A stretch of DNA of 64,000 nucleotides from Bacteroidota bacterium (GTDB lineage: Bacteria; Bacteroidota; Bacteroidia; Bacteroidales; P3): positions 42,181 through 106,180 of the forward strand of contig JAFNAR010000001.1 of NCBI GenBank assembly GCA_017860255.1. Direction: 5' to 3'. Position 1 is the stretch's first letter. Every line of letters begins with the position of its first letter. A program made the translations under genes and the position numbers. Positions 52,055 to 60,803 of this stretch are shown here, piece by piece. The notes under the pieces were generated by a model, which saw nothing but the letters and a program-made list of their open reading frames with translations, searched no databases and had not been told where the DNA came from.

Positions 52055-54850
52055 GTGAATAGCAAAGAAATCAACAAAGAAAACAATATAATAATAAAAG
52101 GGGCGAGAGTAAATAACTTAAAAAATATAAATGTTGTTATACCTCACAATAAACTTGTAGTAATAACTGGACTTTCAGGTTCAGGAAAAACTTCACTTGC
52201 ATTTGATACTCTTTTTGCAGAAGGTCAAAGACGCTATGTTGAAAGTCTTTCATCCTATGCTCGACAATTCTTGGGAAGAATGAATAAACCAGAAGTAGAT
52301 TCAATTTCTGGAATATCTCCTGCAATTGCCTTGGAACAAAAGTCAACCAACAGAAATCCACGTTCAACAGTTGGAACAATTACCGAAATATATGAATACA
52401 TTAAACTTCTTTATGCAAAAATAGGAAGAACTTATTCTCCAATCTCTGGAGAGGAAGTAACTCGTGATTCTGTAACAAATGTTGTTGATAAACTTCTTTC
52501 TTTGCCAAAGGGAGTAGTAGTTTATATTCTTTCTCCAATAAAACTTAAAGAGAAAGAAACCTTTAAGATGCGATTTGAACTTTTACTTCAATTGGGTTAT
52601 GTTAGATTGATGATTGAAGATAAAATTGTGAGAATTGAGGATGTTATTGAAGATAAAATAGAAAAGGGAACTCAAATAAGAATACTTGTTGATAGAATAA
52701 CTATTGATAAAGAATCAGAAGATGTTTATTTAAGACTTTCCGATAGTGTTCACACTGCTTTTTATGAAGGAGATGGAGAATGTATTGTTGTTAAAGATAA
52801 TGAAACTATGTTTTTCTCCAACAGGTTTGAAAAAGATGGAATTGAGTTTACAAAACCATCGGAGAATTTCTTTGCTTTTAATAATCCTTATGGAGCTTGT
52901 CCAAATTGTAGTGGTTCTGGAACAATTGAAGGTATTTCAGAAGATTTAGTAATCACTCAACCCAATCTTTCCGTTTATGAAGGAGTTGTAAACTGTTGGA
53001 AGGGTGAAATAATGAAGAAGTTTAAAGATGAGTTTATTGAAAAAGCTAATGGCTTTCCAATACATAAACCATATAATAAACTATCTCAAAAGGATAAAGA
53101 CTACTTATGGAATGGAGATGAAAACGTAGTTGGTATTAATCAATTCTTTGAAATGCTTGTTAAAGAAAGCTATAAAATTCAATTTAGAGTTATGCTTTCT
53201 CGCTATAGAGGTAGAACAACCTGTCCTGATTGTAAAGGAACAAGACTTAGAAAAGATGCAGGTTATGTAAAGATTAATGATAAGTCAATTATTGATTTGG
53301 TACTTATGCCTGTAGATGATTTGGCTGATTTCTTCAAGAATATACAACTTAGTGAGTATGATAAACAAGTTAGCCAAAGATTAATTGCTGAAATCAATCA
53401 AAGATTGGGTTATCTTCAAGATGTTGGATTAGGTTATTTAACTTTAAACCGTCAAAGTTCAACCCTTTCAGGAGGAGAAAGCCAAAGAATAGCACTTGCA
53501 ACCTCATTGGGCAGTCCTTTGATTGGGTCAATGTATATTTTAGATGAACCATCAATTGGACTTCATGCAAGAGATACAAATAATTTAATTAATGTTCTTC
53601 TAAAACTTCGTGATGCAGGAAACAGCGTTATTGTTGTTGAACATGATGAAGAAATTATTAAAGCAGCAGATTATATAATTGATATTGGACCTTTGGCAGG
53701 AGTAAAAGGAGGAGAAGTTGTTTTTGAAGGAGATTATAAAGACTTGATTAAAGCAGAAAATTCTCTTACATCAAAATATATTAATAATGAACTTACAATT
53801 CCTCTGCCTGAAAGAAGGAGAAAATGGAAAGAATCAATAATAATTGAGCATTGCAATGAGAATAATTTAAAAGATATTACTCTACAAATGCCACTAAATG
53901 CATTAACTGTTGTTTGTGGTGTTAGTGGTTCAGGAAAAACAACTTTAATTAAAAACATATTCTATAATACCATATTAATGCATTTGGGAGAAGCTGTTGA
54001 GAATGTACCAAAGGCAGCTTTGCCAACAGGTTCGTTATCTTTAATTAAGTCCATTCAATTGATTGACCAAAACCCAATTGGACGTTCTTCTCGTTCCAAT
54101 CCTGCAACTTATTTAGGTGCTTTTGATGAAATTCGTAATCTATATTCAATTCAACCTTTAGCAAAAAAGAGGGGACTCAAGCCAGGATACTTTTCTTTTA
54201 ATGTTGAAGGAGGAAGATGTGAGGAATGTAAAGGAGAAGGAACAATAACTATTCCTATGCAATTTATGGCCGATGTTCTTTTACCTTGCCATGTTTGTAA
54301 TTCAACTCGATATAAGGAAGAAGCATTGGAGATTCTTTATAGAGGAAAGAGCATTGCCGATATTTTATCTCTAACAATTGAACAAGCAGTTGAATTCTTT
54401 TCTGAAGATAAGGAAAATCTACTTGCAGCTAAAATAACTTCAAAACTACAACCTTTAATTAAAGTAGGTTTAGGTTATTTACAATTGGGACAAAGCTCCA
54501 CAACAATTAGTGGAGGTGAGGCTCAAAGAATTAAATTAGCTTACTATTTAACCAAAGGAGTTAATGATAAACCAACAATATTTATTTTTGATGAACCTTC
54601 AACAGGTCTACATTTCCATGATATAAACAAACTAAATATTGCTTTGGAAGAATTGGTAAACTTTGGACATACTGTAATTGTTATTGAACATCATGCAGAT
54701 ATTATAAAGATTGCAGATTGGGTTATTGAATTAGGAAAAGAGGGAGGAAATAATGGTGGAGAAATAACCTTTGCTGGAACTCCTGAAGAATTGGCAAGAG
54801 ATAATTCAACTCAAACAGGAAAGTATATCAAGGATAAATTGGATAATTGA
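52055..54850 (+). CDS. uvrA: Excinuclease ABC subunit A
   Basis: A 931-residue DNA-damage recognition ATPase of nucleotide-excision repair. The first Walker A GLSGSGKTS is near 40-48, with QRRYVESLSSYARQF after it. The first zinc finger spans CPNCSGSGTIEG and CPDCKGTRLR. ABC signature 1 is SGGESQRIALA and Walker B 1 is YILDEPSIGLH. The second Walker A is GVSGSGKTT, zinc finger 2 runs from CEECKGEG to CHVCN, and ABC signature 2 is SGGEAQRIKLA, with FIFDEPSTGLHFHD after it. All four ATP-site and Zn-binding elements are intact. The start is GTG 52055. Some Bacteroidota carry more than one UvrA; I cannot tell which one this is without the genome. Confidence 0.95.
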   Translation: MNSKEINKENNIIIKGARVNNLKNINVVIPHNKLVVITGLSGSGKTSLAFDTLFAEGQRRYVESLSSYARQFLGRMNKPEVDSISGISPAIALEQKSTNRNPRSTVGTITEIYEYIKLLYAKIGRTYSPISGEEVTRDSVTNVVDKLLSLPKGVVVYILSPIKLKEKETFKMRFELLLQLGYVRLMIEDKIVRIEDVIEDKIEKGTQIRILVDRITIDKESEDVYLRLSDSVHTAFYEGDGECIVVKDNETMFFSNRFEKDGIEFTKPSENFFAFNNPYGACPNCSGSGTIEGISEDLVITQPNLSVYEGVVNCWKGEIMKKFKDEFIEKANGFPIHKPYNKLSQKDKDYLWNGDENVVGINQFFEMLVKESYKIQFRVMLSRYRGRTTCPDCKGTRLRKDAGYVKINDKSIIDLVLMPVDDLADFFKNIQLSEYDKQVSQRLIAEINQRLGYLQDVGLGYLTLNRQSSTLSGGESQRIALATSLGSPLIGSMYILDEPSIGLHARDTNNLINVLLKLRDAGNSVIVVEHDEEIIKAADYIIDIGPLAGVKGGEVVFEGDYKDLIKAENSLTSKYINNELTIPLPERRRKWKESIIIEHCNENNLKDITLQMPLNALTVVCGVSGSGKTTLIKNIFYNTILMHLGEAVENVPKAALPTGSLSLIKSIQLIDQNPIGRSSRSNPATYLGAFDEIRNLYSIQPLAKKRGLKPGYFSFNVEGGRCEECKGEGTITIPMQFMADVLLPCHVCNSTRYKEEALEILYRGKSIADILSLTIEQAVEFFSEDKENLLAAKITSKLQPLIKVGLGYLQLGQSSTTISGGEAQRIKLAYYLTKGVNDKPTIFIFDEPSTGLHFHDINKLNIALEELVNFGHTVIVIEHHADIIKIADWVIELGKEGGNNGGEITFAGTPEELARDNSTQTGKYIKDKLDN

Positions 54851-54854
54851 ACAT

Positions 54855-55532
54855 TTAAGAAGTTCTCTTATTGTGTATTTCCATGAAATCCTTAATAAAT
54901 ACATATTCAATATCTGAATCAGTATACTCTTTACATTGATTCTTTCCTAACATGTTTGGAGTAATAAATGTGTTATATTTAAAGTATTTCTCATTAAGAG
55001 ATGAATATCCTAAAGAATAGCCATGAGCTGTTTTTACAAAAGAATAGTTTCCTCCTTTTTGTTCATCTTCATAGATTTCACCATAGTTATTATGCATAAA
55101 GTAATACTCATAACTTTTCCTTTGAAAATCAATATTCATTCTCTCTTTATATCTGTCGAAGAAATGAGGAGTATATTCATGAATAACCATATTTGATGGT
55201 AAAAAATCTTTTTCTAATAGTAGTTCATTGGTACTGATAACGTAACATATTTCGCCATAAGAATTTGGTCTAACACAAATATAACCATAAGTCAAGCATG
55301 TTTTGTGAAGATAAGCAATAACTAACCAAGTATTTCTTCTTTTTGTGAAATAGTAATGAAGACCAGCTATGGTTTCTTCTTCTATTTCTTTTTCTTTGTT
55401 TTTTTCTTTCTTTTTGACAATTAAATGCTTGTACTTTTTATCTAATCCAATTTTTTTAGAAATAATAGACTCAAAGAAATCTTCAATCAATTCTTTCCTA
55501 ATTTCTCTTATGGTCATATTCTCTACTAACAT
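54855..55532 (-). CDS. Hypothetical protein, unrecognised
   Basis: A 225-residue protein with no family I can name. The N-terminal helical part (about 1-55) is rich in Lys/Glu (KKKEKNKEKEIEEET). The rest is beta-rich with many Tyr residues (LHYYFTKRRNTWLVIAYLHK, YGYICVRPNSYGEICYV, YEYYFMHNNYGEIYED). No signal peptide or membrane helix: cytosolic. ATG 55532 is chosen because the upstream in-frame TTG at 55568 lies in the -7 box. It is convergent with uvrA (4-nt gap) and divergent from menG. Confidence 0.6.
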   Translation of the reverse strand: MLVENMTIREIRKELIEDFFESIISKKIGLDKKYKHLIVKKKEKNKEKEIEEETIAGLHYYFTKRRNTWLVIAYLHKTCLTYGYICVRPNSYGEICYVISTNELLLEKDFLPSNMVIHEYTPHFFDRYKERMNIDFQRKSYEYYFMHNNYGEIYEDEQKGGNYSFVKTAHGYSLGYSSLNEKYFKYNTFITPNMLGKNQCKEYTDSDIEYVFIKDFMEIHNKRTS

Positions 55533-55565
55533 AGGCTTAAAATTAATTGTATATATAGCAATAGG

Positions 55566-55573
55566 CAAAGATA
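55566..55573 (-). promoter_or_regulatory. -7 box of the hypothetical gene
   Basis: On the minus strand TATCTTTG followed by CC. It contains the TTG that would otherwise be the longest start. Confidence 0.6.
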
Positions 55574-55584
55574 GAAATTAATTA

Positions 55585-55592
55585 TATATTTG
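55585..55592 (+). promoter_or_regulatory. -7 box of the menG operon
   Basis: TATATTTG followed by C, 46 nt before the ATG. It is back to back with the minus-strand box 12 nt away. Confidence 0.6.
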
Positions 55593-55637
55593 CAAATTAA
55601 TTTTGAGTGAAGAAATCCAATCTATAAAATCGTTTAA

Positions 55638-56336
55638 ATGGCAAAAGCAGATAAAACTCAAGTAGGGCAATTGTTCGATTCAATTTCAGAGCGCTACGAC
55701 TTCCTAAATCATTTTCTTTCGTTTAATATTGATAAAAAATGGAGAAGAAAAACTATAAAACAATTATCTTCAGGTAAAGATTTAGTTTTGGATGTTGCAA
55801 CAGGAACATGTGATTTGGCAATTGAAATAATTAATCAGCAAAAAGCAAATCATATAATTGGTATTGACCTTTCAAAAGGAATGCTTAAAAAAGGGCAGGA
55901 AAAGATTAACAGGTTAAACCTTAGTGAAAAGATAACTCTTAAGCAGGAAGATTGTCATAATCTTAGTTTTGAGGATAATAGTTTTGATGCTGTTGTAGTT
56001 GCTTTTGGAGTTAGAAATTTTAGAGACTTACTTCAAGGGCTAAAAGAAATAAATAGAGTTTTAAAACCAGATGGTGAGTTTATTGTTTTGGAGTTTTCAA
56101 AGCCTAAATATTCAATAATTTATTTTTTCTACAACCTATATCTCAATAATATACTTCCTTTAATTGGAAGATTGTTTTCCAAACATATTTATGCCTACAC
56201 TTATTTACCTAACACAATCAATGAATTTTTTTATGGAAAGAAGTTTATTGAAAAACTTGATGAAGCAGGATTTAAAAACTCTACATATAAAGAGTTAACT
56301 TTTGGAGTTGCAACAATCTATAAAGCTATAAAGTAA
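55638..56336 (+). CDS. menG: Demethylmenaquinone methyltransferase
   Basis: A 232-residue SAM-dependent methyltransferase (UbiE/MenG family), the last step of menaquinone synthesis. FDSISERYDFLNHFLSFNID at 13-32 is the family signature. Motif I DVATGTCDL is at 52-60, the SAM acidic loop GIDLSKGML at 75-83, and AFGVRNF near 118-124. The stop overlaps the ATG of the first menA-like gene (TAATGA), so they are coupled. Organisms of this type use menaquinone, so MenG rather than UbiE is the right reading. Confidence 0.93.
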   Translation: MAKADKTQVGQLFDSISERYDFLNHFLSFNIDKKWRRKTIKQLSSGKDLVLDVATGTCDLAIEIINQQKANHIIGIDLSKGMLKKGQEKINRLNLSEKITLKQEDCHNLSFEDNSFDAVVVAFGVRNFRDLLQGLKEINRVLKPDGEFIVLEFSKPKYSIIYFFYNLYLNNILPLIGRLFSKHIYAYTYLPNTINEFFYGKKFIEKLDEAGFKNSTYKELTFGVATIYKAIK

Positions 56337-57196
56337 TGAAGAATGAAATAGTTAAATGGTTGAAATTAATCCGTCTTGGAACATTGATAATTTCATTTTG
56401 TCCAGTTGTTGTAGGGATTATTGTTGCATCAAAATATGTTGATATTGATTGGATTGTTGGAATTATAACCATTATTTGTGCAATGTCTTTGCAGGCTCTT
56501 TCTAATATGATTAACGATTATTTTGATTACAAAAATGGAATAGATACTCCTCAATATAATGGATACGAAAAACCTTTGGTTGCTGGTATTTTATCAATTC
56601 AGCAGCAAAAGAAATATATATTAATTGTTTTGTGTGTTTCAGTTCTTTCAGGTATGTTTCTTTCTTTAAAAGGAGGATATTTTATTATAATAATTGGAAT
56701 TTTTGCTCTTCTTTCTGCCTGGTATTATACAGCAACTAAAAAATCTCTTAGCCATTTAGGATTAGGAGATATATTTGTCTTCTTCCTTTTTGGACCAATT
56801 GCAACCATTGGAACTGCTTACCTGCAAACAGGAGACTTTAATGTTGAAAGTATGTGGGCAGGTTTTGTTTGTGGATCAATTGCAACCTGTGTATTAATTG
56901 TCAATAATATTAGGGATAAAGAAACTGATGCATTTGCAAAAAGAAAGAGTTTTGCTGTAAGATTTGGAAAAAGAGCCTCTGAAGTTGAATATTTAATATT
57001 TATTCTTTCAACATTCCTATTTTCTTTTCTTTACTATGGCTGTTCAATAACCAATATTGTAACATTGTTTGGTTTGGCATTATTCTTTATGCTGATTAGA
57101 GCAAAAGGAGAAAAATATAATATTGTTCTTGTTTTGACTTCAATGCTTAATGTAATATTTATAATTCTTTTGTTGATTAATAACCTTCTTCAATAG
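56336..57196 (+). CDS. MenA-like UbiA prenyltransferase (paralogue 1, divergent)
   Basis: A 286-residue UbiA-superfamily membrane enzyme with about eight or nine helices. The first Asp-rich motif is NDYFDYKNGID at 60-70 and the second NNIRDKETDAF is near 184-194, so the metal-binding set is intact. Directly after the first motif it reads YNGYEKPLVAG, where canonical MenA has a GPKRAV/GFKRAL-type segment, as the second copy does. The acceptor may therefore differ from 1,4-dihydroxy-2-naphthoate, or the copy may simply have drifted. Coupled to menG by overlap. Confidence 0.78.
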   Translation: MKNEIVKWLKLIRLGTLIISFCPVVVGIIVASKYVDIDWIVGIITIICAMSLQALSNMINDYFDYKNGIDTPQYNGYEKPLVAGILSIQQQKKYILIVLCVSVLSGMFLSLKGGYFIIIIGIFALLSAWYYTATKKSLSHLGLGDIFVFFLFGPIATIGTAYLQTGDFNVESMWAGFVCGSIATCVLIVNNIRDKETDAFAKRKSFAVRFGKRASEVEYLIFILSTFLFSFLYYGCSITNIVTLFGLALFFMLIRAKGEKYNIVLVLTSMLNVIFIILLLINNLLQ

Positions 57197-57232
57197 TTAG
57201 TAACTTTTTTGAAATCTTTATATTAGAATTTT

Positions 57233-57871
57233 ATGATAAGAAAAATCTGCATTTTTATAGCACTTAATTTTATTATATTAAGTCTTTATTCCCAAAATAA
57301 TACACCTCCAACTCCTGTCGAATTGTTTTTTGGCAACAATAGAACAAATGCTCAACTTAGTTTAAATAAAAACATAAAGGGTAAATTTAATTTTGCCAAT
57401 TTAACCGTTGCTGCTGCTGATTACAAAAATACTTTTACAGAAAATGAAGTAATTATGATGAACACAATCAATTATCAGTTTCATAAAAATATTAATATTG
57501 GAGCAGGTTTAAGATATCATTATAAAAAAGGATTTATTCCTAATATATCAATGTCTTTTACACATTTTAATCCAACTTGGTCTTTCATATTAAGTCCTTG
57601 TTTTGAGTTCTTGCCTAAAAGAGATATTGAATTTGTTGGTATTATTGAATTTAAACCAAAACTAACTGATAAAATTAGACTCTATTCTCGACTTCAAGGT
57701 CTATATAATCATAACCTTACTGATAATCTTCACGACAGAAGTTATGCTAATTTCCGTTTAGGTTTAAAAATTAATAGAATTGCTTTTGGAGGAGCAGCAA
57801 ACATTGATTATTATGGTCCAAAGAAGATATATAAAAATAATTATGGAGTATTTTTCAAATACGATTTCTAA
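57233..57871 (+). CDS. Exported protein, probable small outer-membrane protein
   Basis: A 212-residue protein with a signal peptide of about 1-20 (ILSLYSQ). The body has amphipathic beta-strand patterns (INIGAGLRYHYKKGF, WSFILSPCFEFL, NFRLGLKINRIAFGG) and ends FFKYDF with a terminal Phe, typical of outer-membrane barrels. No named family. It sits between the menA-like gene and the BASS transporter gene with short gaps (36 and 27 nt), so it is likely in the same transcript. Confidence 0.6.
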   Translation: MIRKICIFIALNFIILSLYSQNNTPPTPVELFFGNNRTNAQLSLNKNIKGKFNFANLTVAAADYKNTFTENEVIMMNTINYQFHKNINIGAGLRYHYKKGFIPNISMSFTHFNPTWSFILSPCFEFLPKRDIEFVGIIEFKPKLTDKIRLYSRLQGLYNHNLTDNLHDRSYANFRLGLKINRIAFGGAANIDYYGPKKIYKNNYGVFFKYDF

Positions 57872-57898
57872 ACAAATTAACCACTAACCATTAATAAA

Positions 57899-58762
57899 AT
57901 GAACTCAATCTTTATTGTTATACCAGTACTGATATTTTTAATGTTTTGTATTGGATTGGAGTTAAAGTTATCCAACTTTAAACTTATTCTCCGTCAACCC
58001 TTATCAATTATTATTGGCTCTTTAGCTCAACTTGTTATTCATCCACTAATTGCATGGTTAATACTTAGCTTTGTGAATATCCCTAATGAGTTTAAGATAG
58101 GAATAATTATAATTGCCTCCTGTCCTGGTGGAGCTTCATCCAATGCATTTTCCTATCTGGTTAAAGGAGATGTTGCTCTTTCGGTTGTATTGACTTCCTT
58201 AACAAGTGTTTTGTCAATTTTTACAATTCCAATCATTGTTTCAGCATTTATTTATTTTGAAATAGGAGATAGTGTTAATTTCAATCTTCCTTTTTTCAAA
58301 CTACTAATTCAAAATGTTGTTTTCTTGTTAGTTCCAATCATTATTGGAATGATTTTAAACCGTTACAATGAAAACTTTGTAAAGAAAATATCTTTCCTTA
58401 CTAAGAAACTTCCAATTTATCTATTGCTTTTATTGATTACAGTTTTCTTTATTGAAAACAGAGGTGTGATTGTTGATAATTTTTCTCAACTTTCACTTAT
58501 GGTTCTTCTTCTTGTGGTATTGGTAATGTTTGTCAGTTATCTTGTTTCTCGCCTTTTGGGAATAAAAATTGCACAAAGAAAAACAATTATTATTGGTGTT
58601 GGGATTAAAAATGCAGCTCAAGCCATTTTAATTGCAACAAGTCCATTTATATTACATAATCCTGAAATTGGAATACCTGCAGTTTTATATGCTTTAATTA
58701 TGAATATTGTTGTTCTAACTTATGTTGGTTTAAATAAAAAAGAAAGGAAAACAAATGAATAA
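57899..58762 (+). CDS. Bile acid:sodium symporter (BASS) family transporter
   Basis: A 287-residue inner-membrane transporter with about nine or ten hydrophobic helices. MFCIGLELKLSNFK (15-28), ASCPGGASSNAFSYLVKGD (about 73-91) and GVGIKNAAQAILIATS (about 233-248) are the BASS hallmarks; the GGASSN region forms the sodium and substrate crossover. Real substrates in bacteria include sodium-coupled organic anions such as pantoate; bile acid need not be meant. Its last codons overlap the ATG of the second menA-like gene by 8 nt. Confidence 0.87.
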   Translation: MNSIFIVIPVLIFLMFCIGLELKLSNFKLILRQPLSIIIGSLAQLVIHPLIAWLILSFVNIPNEFKIGIIIIASCPGGASSNAFSYLVKGDVALSVVLTSLTSVLSIFTIPIIVSAFIYFEIGDSVNFNLPFFKLLIQNVVFLLVPIIIGMILNRYNENFVKKISFLTKKLPIYLLLLLITVFFIENRGVIVDNFSQLSLMVLLLVVLVMFVSYLVSRLLGIKIAQRKTIIIGVGIKNAAQAILIATSPFILHNPEIGIPAVLYALIMNIVVLTYVGLNKKERKTNE

Positions 58763-59612
58763 GATTTTAATTTGGATAAAGATTACAAGACCTCACACTC
58801 TTTTTGCAAGCATAGCACCAGTGGCAATTGGGCTAATTGCAGTTCCTAAAAGCATTGATTTAAATTGGATGGTTGCCATTGCAACCTTTTTGGGAGCAAT
58901 TTCAATTCAGGTTTTATCAAATATGGTAAACGATTTCTATGACTACAAAAAAGGATTAGATAAAAAAGGAAGAGTAGGCTTTAAAAGAGCATTAGCTGAA
59001 GGAGAGGTAACTATAAGTCAAATGAAAAGAGGAATTTATATTAACCTGTTTATATCAGTTCTTATTGGATTGTATTTAATATATGCTGGAGGAATAATTA
59101 TATTGCTTATTGGTTTATTTTCAATTCTTTTTGCCTGGCTTTACACTGCAACCAGCAAATCATTAAGTTATTTGGGAATTGCCGATATCTTCTGTTTTGT
59201 TTTCTTTGGTCCTGTTGCAACACTTGGAACAACCTTCCTTCAAACAAATAGTTTCAGCTTTGATTCAATGTTTTTGGGATTTGTTTGTGGAGCAATTTCC
59301 ACTTGTGTTTTGACTGTAAACAATGTTAGAGATAGAGAAAACGATAAACTTGAAAATAAGAAGACCTTTGTTGTAAGATTTGGAAAAAGAGCAGGGGAGT
59401 TGGAATACCTTTTCTTTGTTTGCCTATCCCTTGTCTTTACATTTATTGTAAATGGACTTTCTTTTTCCAATCTTATCTTTGTTGTGGGATTAATTCTCTT
59501 TATTCAACTTCTCAAAGCTCAAGGAATGCAGTATAATAAAATGCTTATAAAGACAGGATTAATGAATGTTGCCTTTGTTATTTTAAGTTTGATAGATTAC
59601 CTAATTAAATAA
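58755..59612 (+). CDS. menA: 1,4-dihydroxy-2-naphthoate polyprenyltransferase (MenA, paralogue 2)
   Basis: A 285-residue UbiA-family integral membrane enzyme that joins DHNA to a polyprenyl chain, the step before MenG. Asp motif 1 NDFYDYKKGLD is at 59-69, directly followed by RVGFKRALAEGEVT (about 73-86), which matches canonical MenA. Motif 2 is NNVRDRENDKLENKKTFVVRF near 183-203. About eight helices. It starts 8 nt inside the BASS gene. Of the two copies this is the more canonical. Confidence 0.87.
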   Translation: MNKILIWIKITRPHTLFASIAPVAIGLIAVPKSIDLNWMVAIATFLGAISIQVLSNMVNDFYDYKKGLDKKGRVGFKRALAEGEVTISQMKRGIYINLFISVLIGLYLIYAGGIIILLIGLFSILFAWLYTATSKSLSYLGIADIFCFVFFGPVATLGTTFLQTNSFSFDSMFLGFVCGAISTCVLTVNNVRDRENDKLENKKTFVVRFGKRAGELEYLFFVCLSLVFTFIVNGLSFSNLIFVVGLILFIQLLKAQGMQYNKMLIKTGLMNVAFVILSLIDYLIK

Positions 59613-59618
59613 AATGTT

Positions 59619-59888
59619 ATGAGTCCTTTTTTTCTTTACCTTTTAATTATAAATATTATATCAATATTAGTTTTTGCAATTGACAAAGTTCAAGCCAAAA
59701 ACCAGAAACGAAGAATACCAGAAAAAATACTTCATCTACTGGAACTTTTGGGAGGAGTTTTTGGAATTATTGTAACCATGTATTTGATACATCATAAGTC
59801 TTCAAAATGGCAATACTATATTATAACTTTCATTATTTTAATAGCTTGGATACTAAGCATCCAATATTTTAATATCTCAATTCTATAA
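59619..59888 (+). CDS. DUF1294 membrane protein
   Basis: 89 residues with three hydrophobic stretches (about 3-20, 42-60, 68-86). FAIDKVQAKNQKRRIPEKIL at 19-38 and LELLGGVFGIIVTMYLIHHKS at 42-62 are the DUF1294 signature (Asp-Lys, then RIPE and GG-G). Role unknown. It starts 6 nt after menA and closes the menG operon. Confidence 0.8.
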   Translation: MSPFFLYLLIINIISILVFAIDKVQAKNQKRRIPEKILHLLELLGGVFGIIVTMYLIHHKSSKWQYYIITFIILIAWILSIQYFNISIL

Positions 59889-59905
59889 GAAAACAAAAAT
59901 ATAGG

Positions 59906-59936
59906 TTTGTCGATTTAAACTTTAGTTTTACCTTTG
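59906..59936 (+). promoter_or_regulatory. Promoter of the cytidylate-kinase-like gene
   Basis: TTTG (59906-59909), a 19-nt spacer and TACCTTTG (59929-59936) followed by C; 20 nt to the ATG. Confidence 0.7.
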
Positions 59937-59956
59937 CAAAATAAAGAACAACTAAT

Positions 59957-60511
59957 ATGAAGAACATTAAGATAGCAATTTCAGGTGATTTGGGAAGTGG
60001 AAAAAGTGTTTTAAGCAAGAAACTTAACTCAGAATTGGGTTTTGAAATCATTTCTATTGGAGTCATTCAAAGAGAATTGGCTTGGAAATATGGAATGGAC
60101 GCTTTGGAGTTTAACAAATTTATGGAAACTCACCCTGAAATTGATGAACAATGCGACAATATGGTTGTTAACTATGGGAAAGAAGAACGCAGTTTAATAC
60201 TTGACTCACGTTTGGCTTGGTTTTTCATTCCTCATTCTTTCAAAATTCATCTAACAGTTGATAATAATATTGCTGCAAAAAGAATATATGAAGACAATAT
60301 TCGAAAGAATGAAAAATACAAAAGCATAGAGGATGCAGCTGAAAAACTTTTGGCACGAAAAGAAAGTGAAAGAAGAAGATATAAAGCACTTTACAAGGTA
60401 GATGTTGAAGACTTATCAAACTATGATTGTGTAGTAGACACTACCAGTTCAACCCCAGAAGAAATATTTCAAAAGGTTATCTCATCCTACAAAACTTGGT
60501 TGGAAAAATAA
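59957..60511 (+). CDS. Cytidylate-kinase-like P-loop protein
   Basis: A 184-residue nucleoside-monophosphate-kinase-fold protein. The P-loop GDLGSGKS is at 10-17, preceded by KIAISG. SIGVIQRELAWKYG near 33-46 corresponds to the NMP-binding helix of (d)CMP kinases. LILDSRLAWFF near 79-89 carries the D-x-R typical of the family, and KESERRRYKALYKVD near 134-148 forms the Arg-rich lid. It is shorter than the standard Cmk (about 220) and resembles the Cmk-like family 2. Probable substrate CMP/dCMP or a related nucleotide, by fold only. Own promoter and terminator. Confidence 0.8.
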   Translation: MKNIKIAISGDLGSGKSVLSKKLNSELGFEIISIGVIQRELAWKYGMDALEFNKFMETHPEIDEQCDNMVVNYGKEERSLILDSRLAWFFIPHSFKIHLTVDNNIAAKRIYEDNIRKNEKYKSIEDAAEKLLARKESERRRYKALYKVDVEDLSNYDCVVDTTSSTPEEIFQKVISSYKTWLEK

Positions 60512-60552
60512 GATAGAAAATAGCTTAAAATAAGTGCTTTATTACTTATTGG

Positions 60553-60583
60553 CTTTTTCGCTTTGCAAAGTAAAGAAATCCCT
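60553..60583. repeat. 31-nt repeat, left copy (inverted)
   Basis: Reverse complement reads AGGGATTTCTTTACTTTG then CAAAGCGAAAAAG. It matches 63847-63877 at all but four positions, in opposite orientation. It contains the palindrome CTTTGCAAAG. The copies flank the fourth M6 gene. Confidence 0.65.
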
Positions 60584-60627
60584 CACGACAGGAGATATTT
60601 TTCTGTATTAGATTTTTTCTAATAAGG

Positions 60628-60660
60628 AAAAGGAGTAGAAATTATTCAACTCCTTTTTTT
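60628..60660 (+). terminator. Terminator of the cytidylate-kinase-like gene
   Basis: AAAAGGAGTAGAA (60628-60640) pairs with TTCAACTCCTTTT (60645-60657) with one mismatch, then a T-run. The lead-in 60607-60635 matches the reverse complement of 39301-39329 except one base. Confidence 0.85.
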
Positions 60661-60747
60661 ATTGGCTTAACTCATCTTTTTCCTTAATTATATAAATGGA
60701 TATAATTAATTTCTTACTTAACCATCTAAACTATTAATATATAATAT

Positions 60748-60778
60748 TTTGTTTTCCTTCCAAAATACACTATCTTTG
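60748..60778 (+). promoter_or_regulatory. Promoter of M6 protease 4
   Basis: TTTG (60748-60751), a 19-nt spacer and TATCTTTG (60771-60778) followed by C; 25 nt to the ATG. Near-ideal consensus. Confidence 0.75.
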
Positions 60779-60803
60779 CGATAACATTTAAAAAAATATT
60801 AAG

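Noticed and set aside
54855..55568. Long version of the hypothetical protein starting at TTG 55568
   Set aside because: The TTG is part of a TATCTTTGC promoter box; ATG 55532 is preferred.
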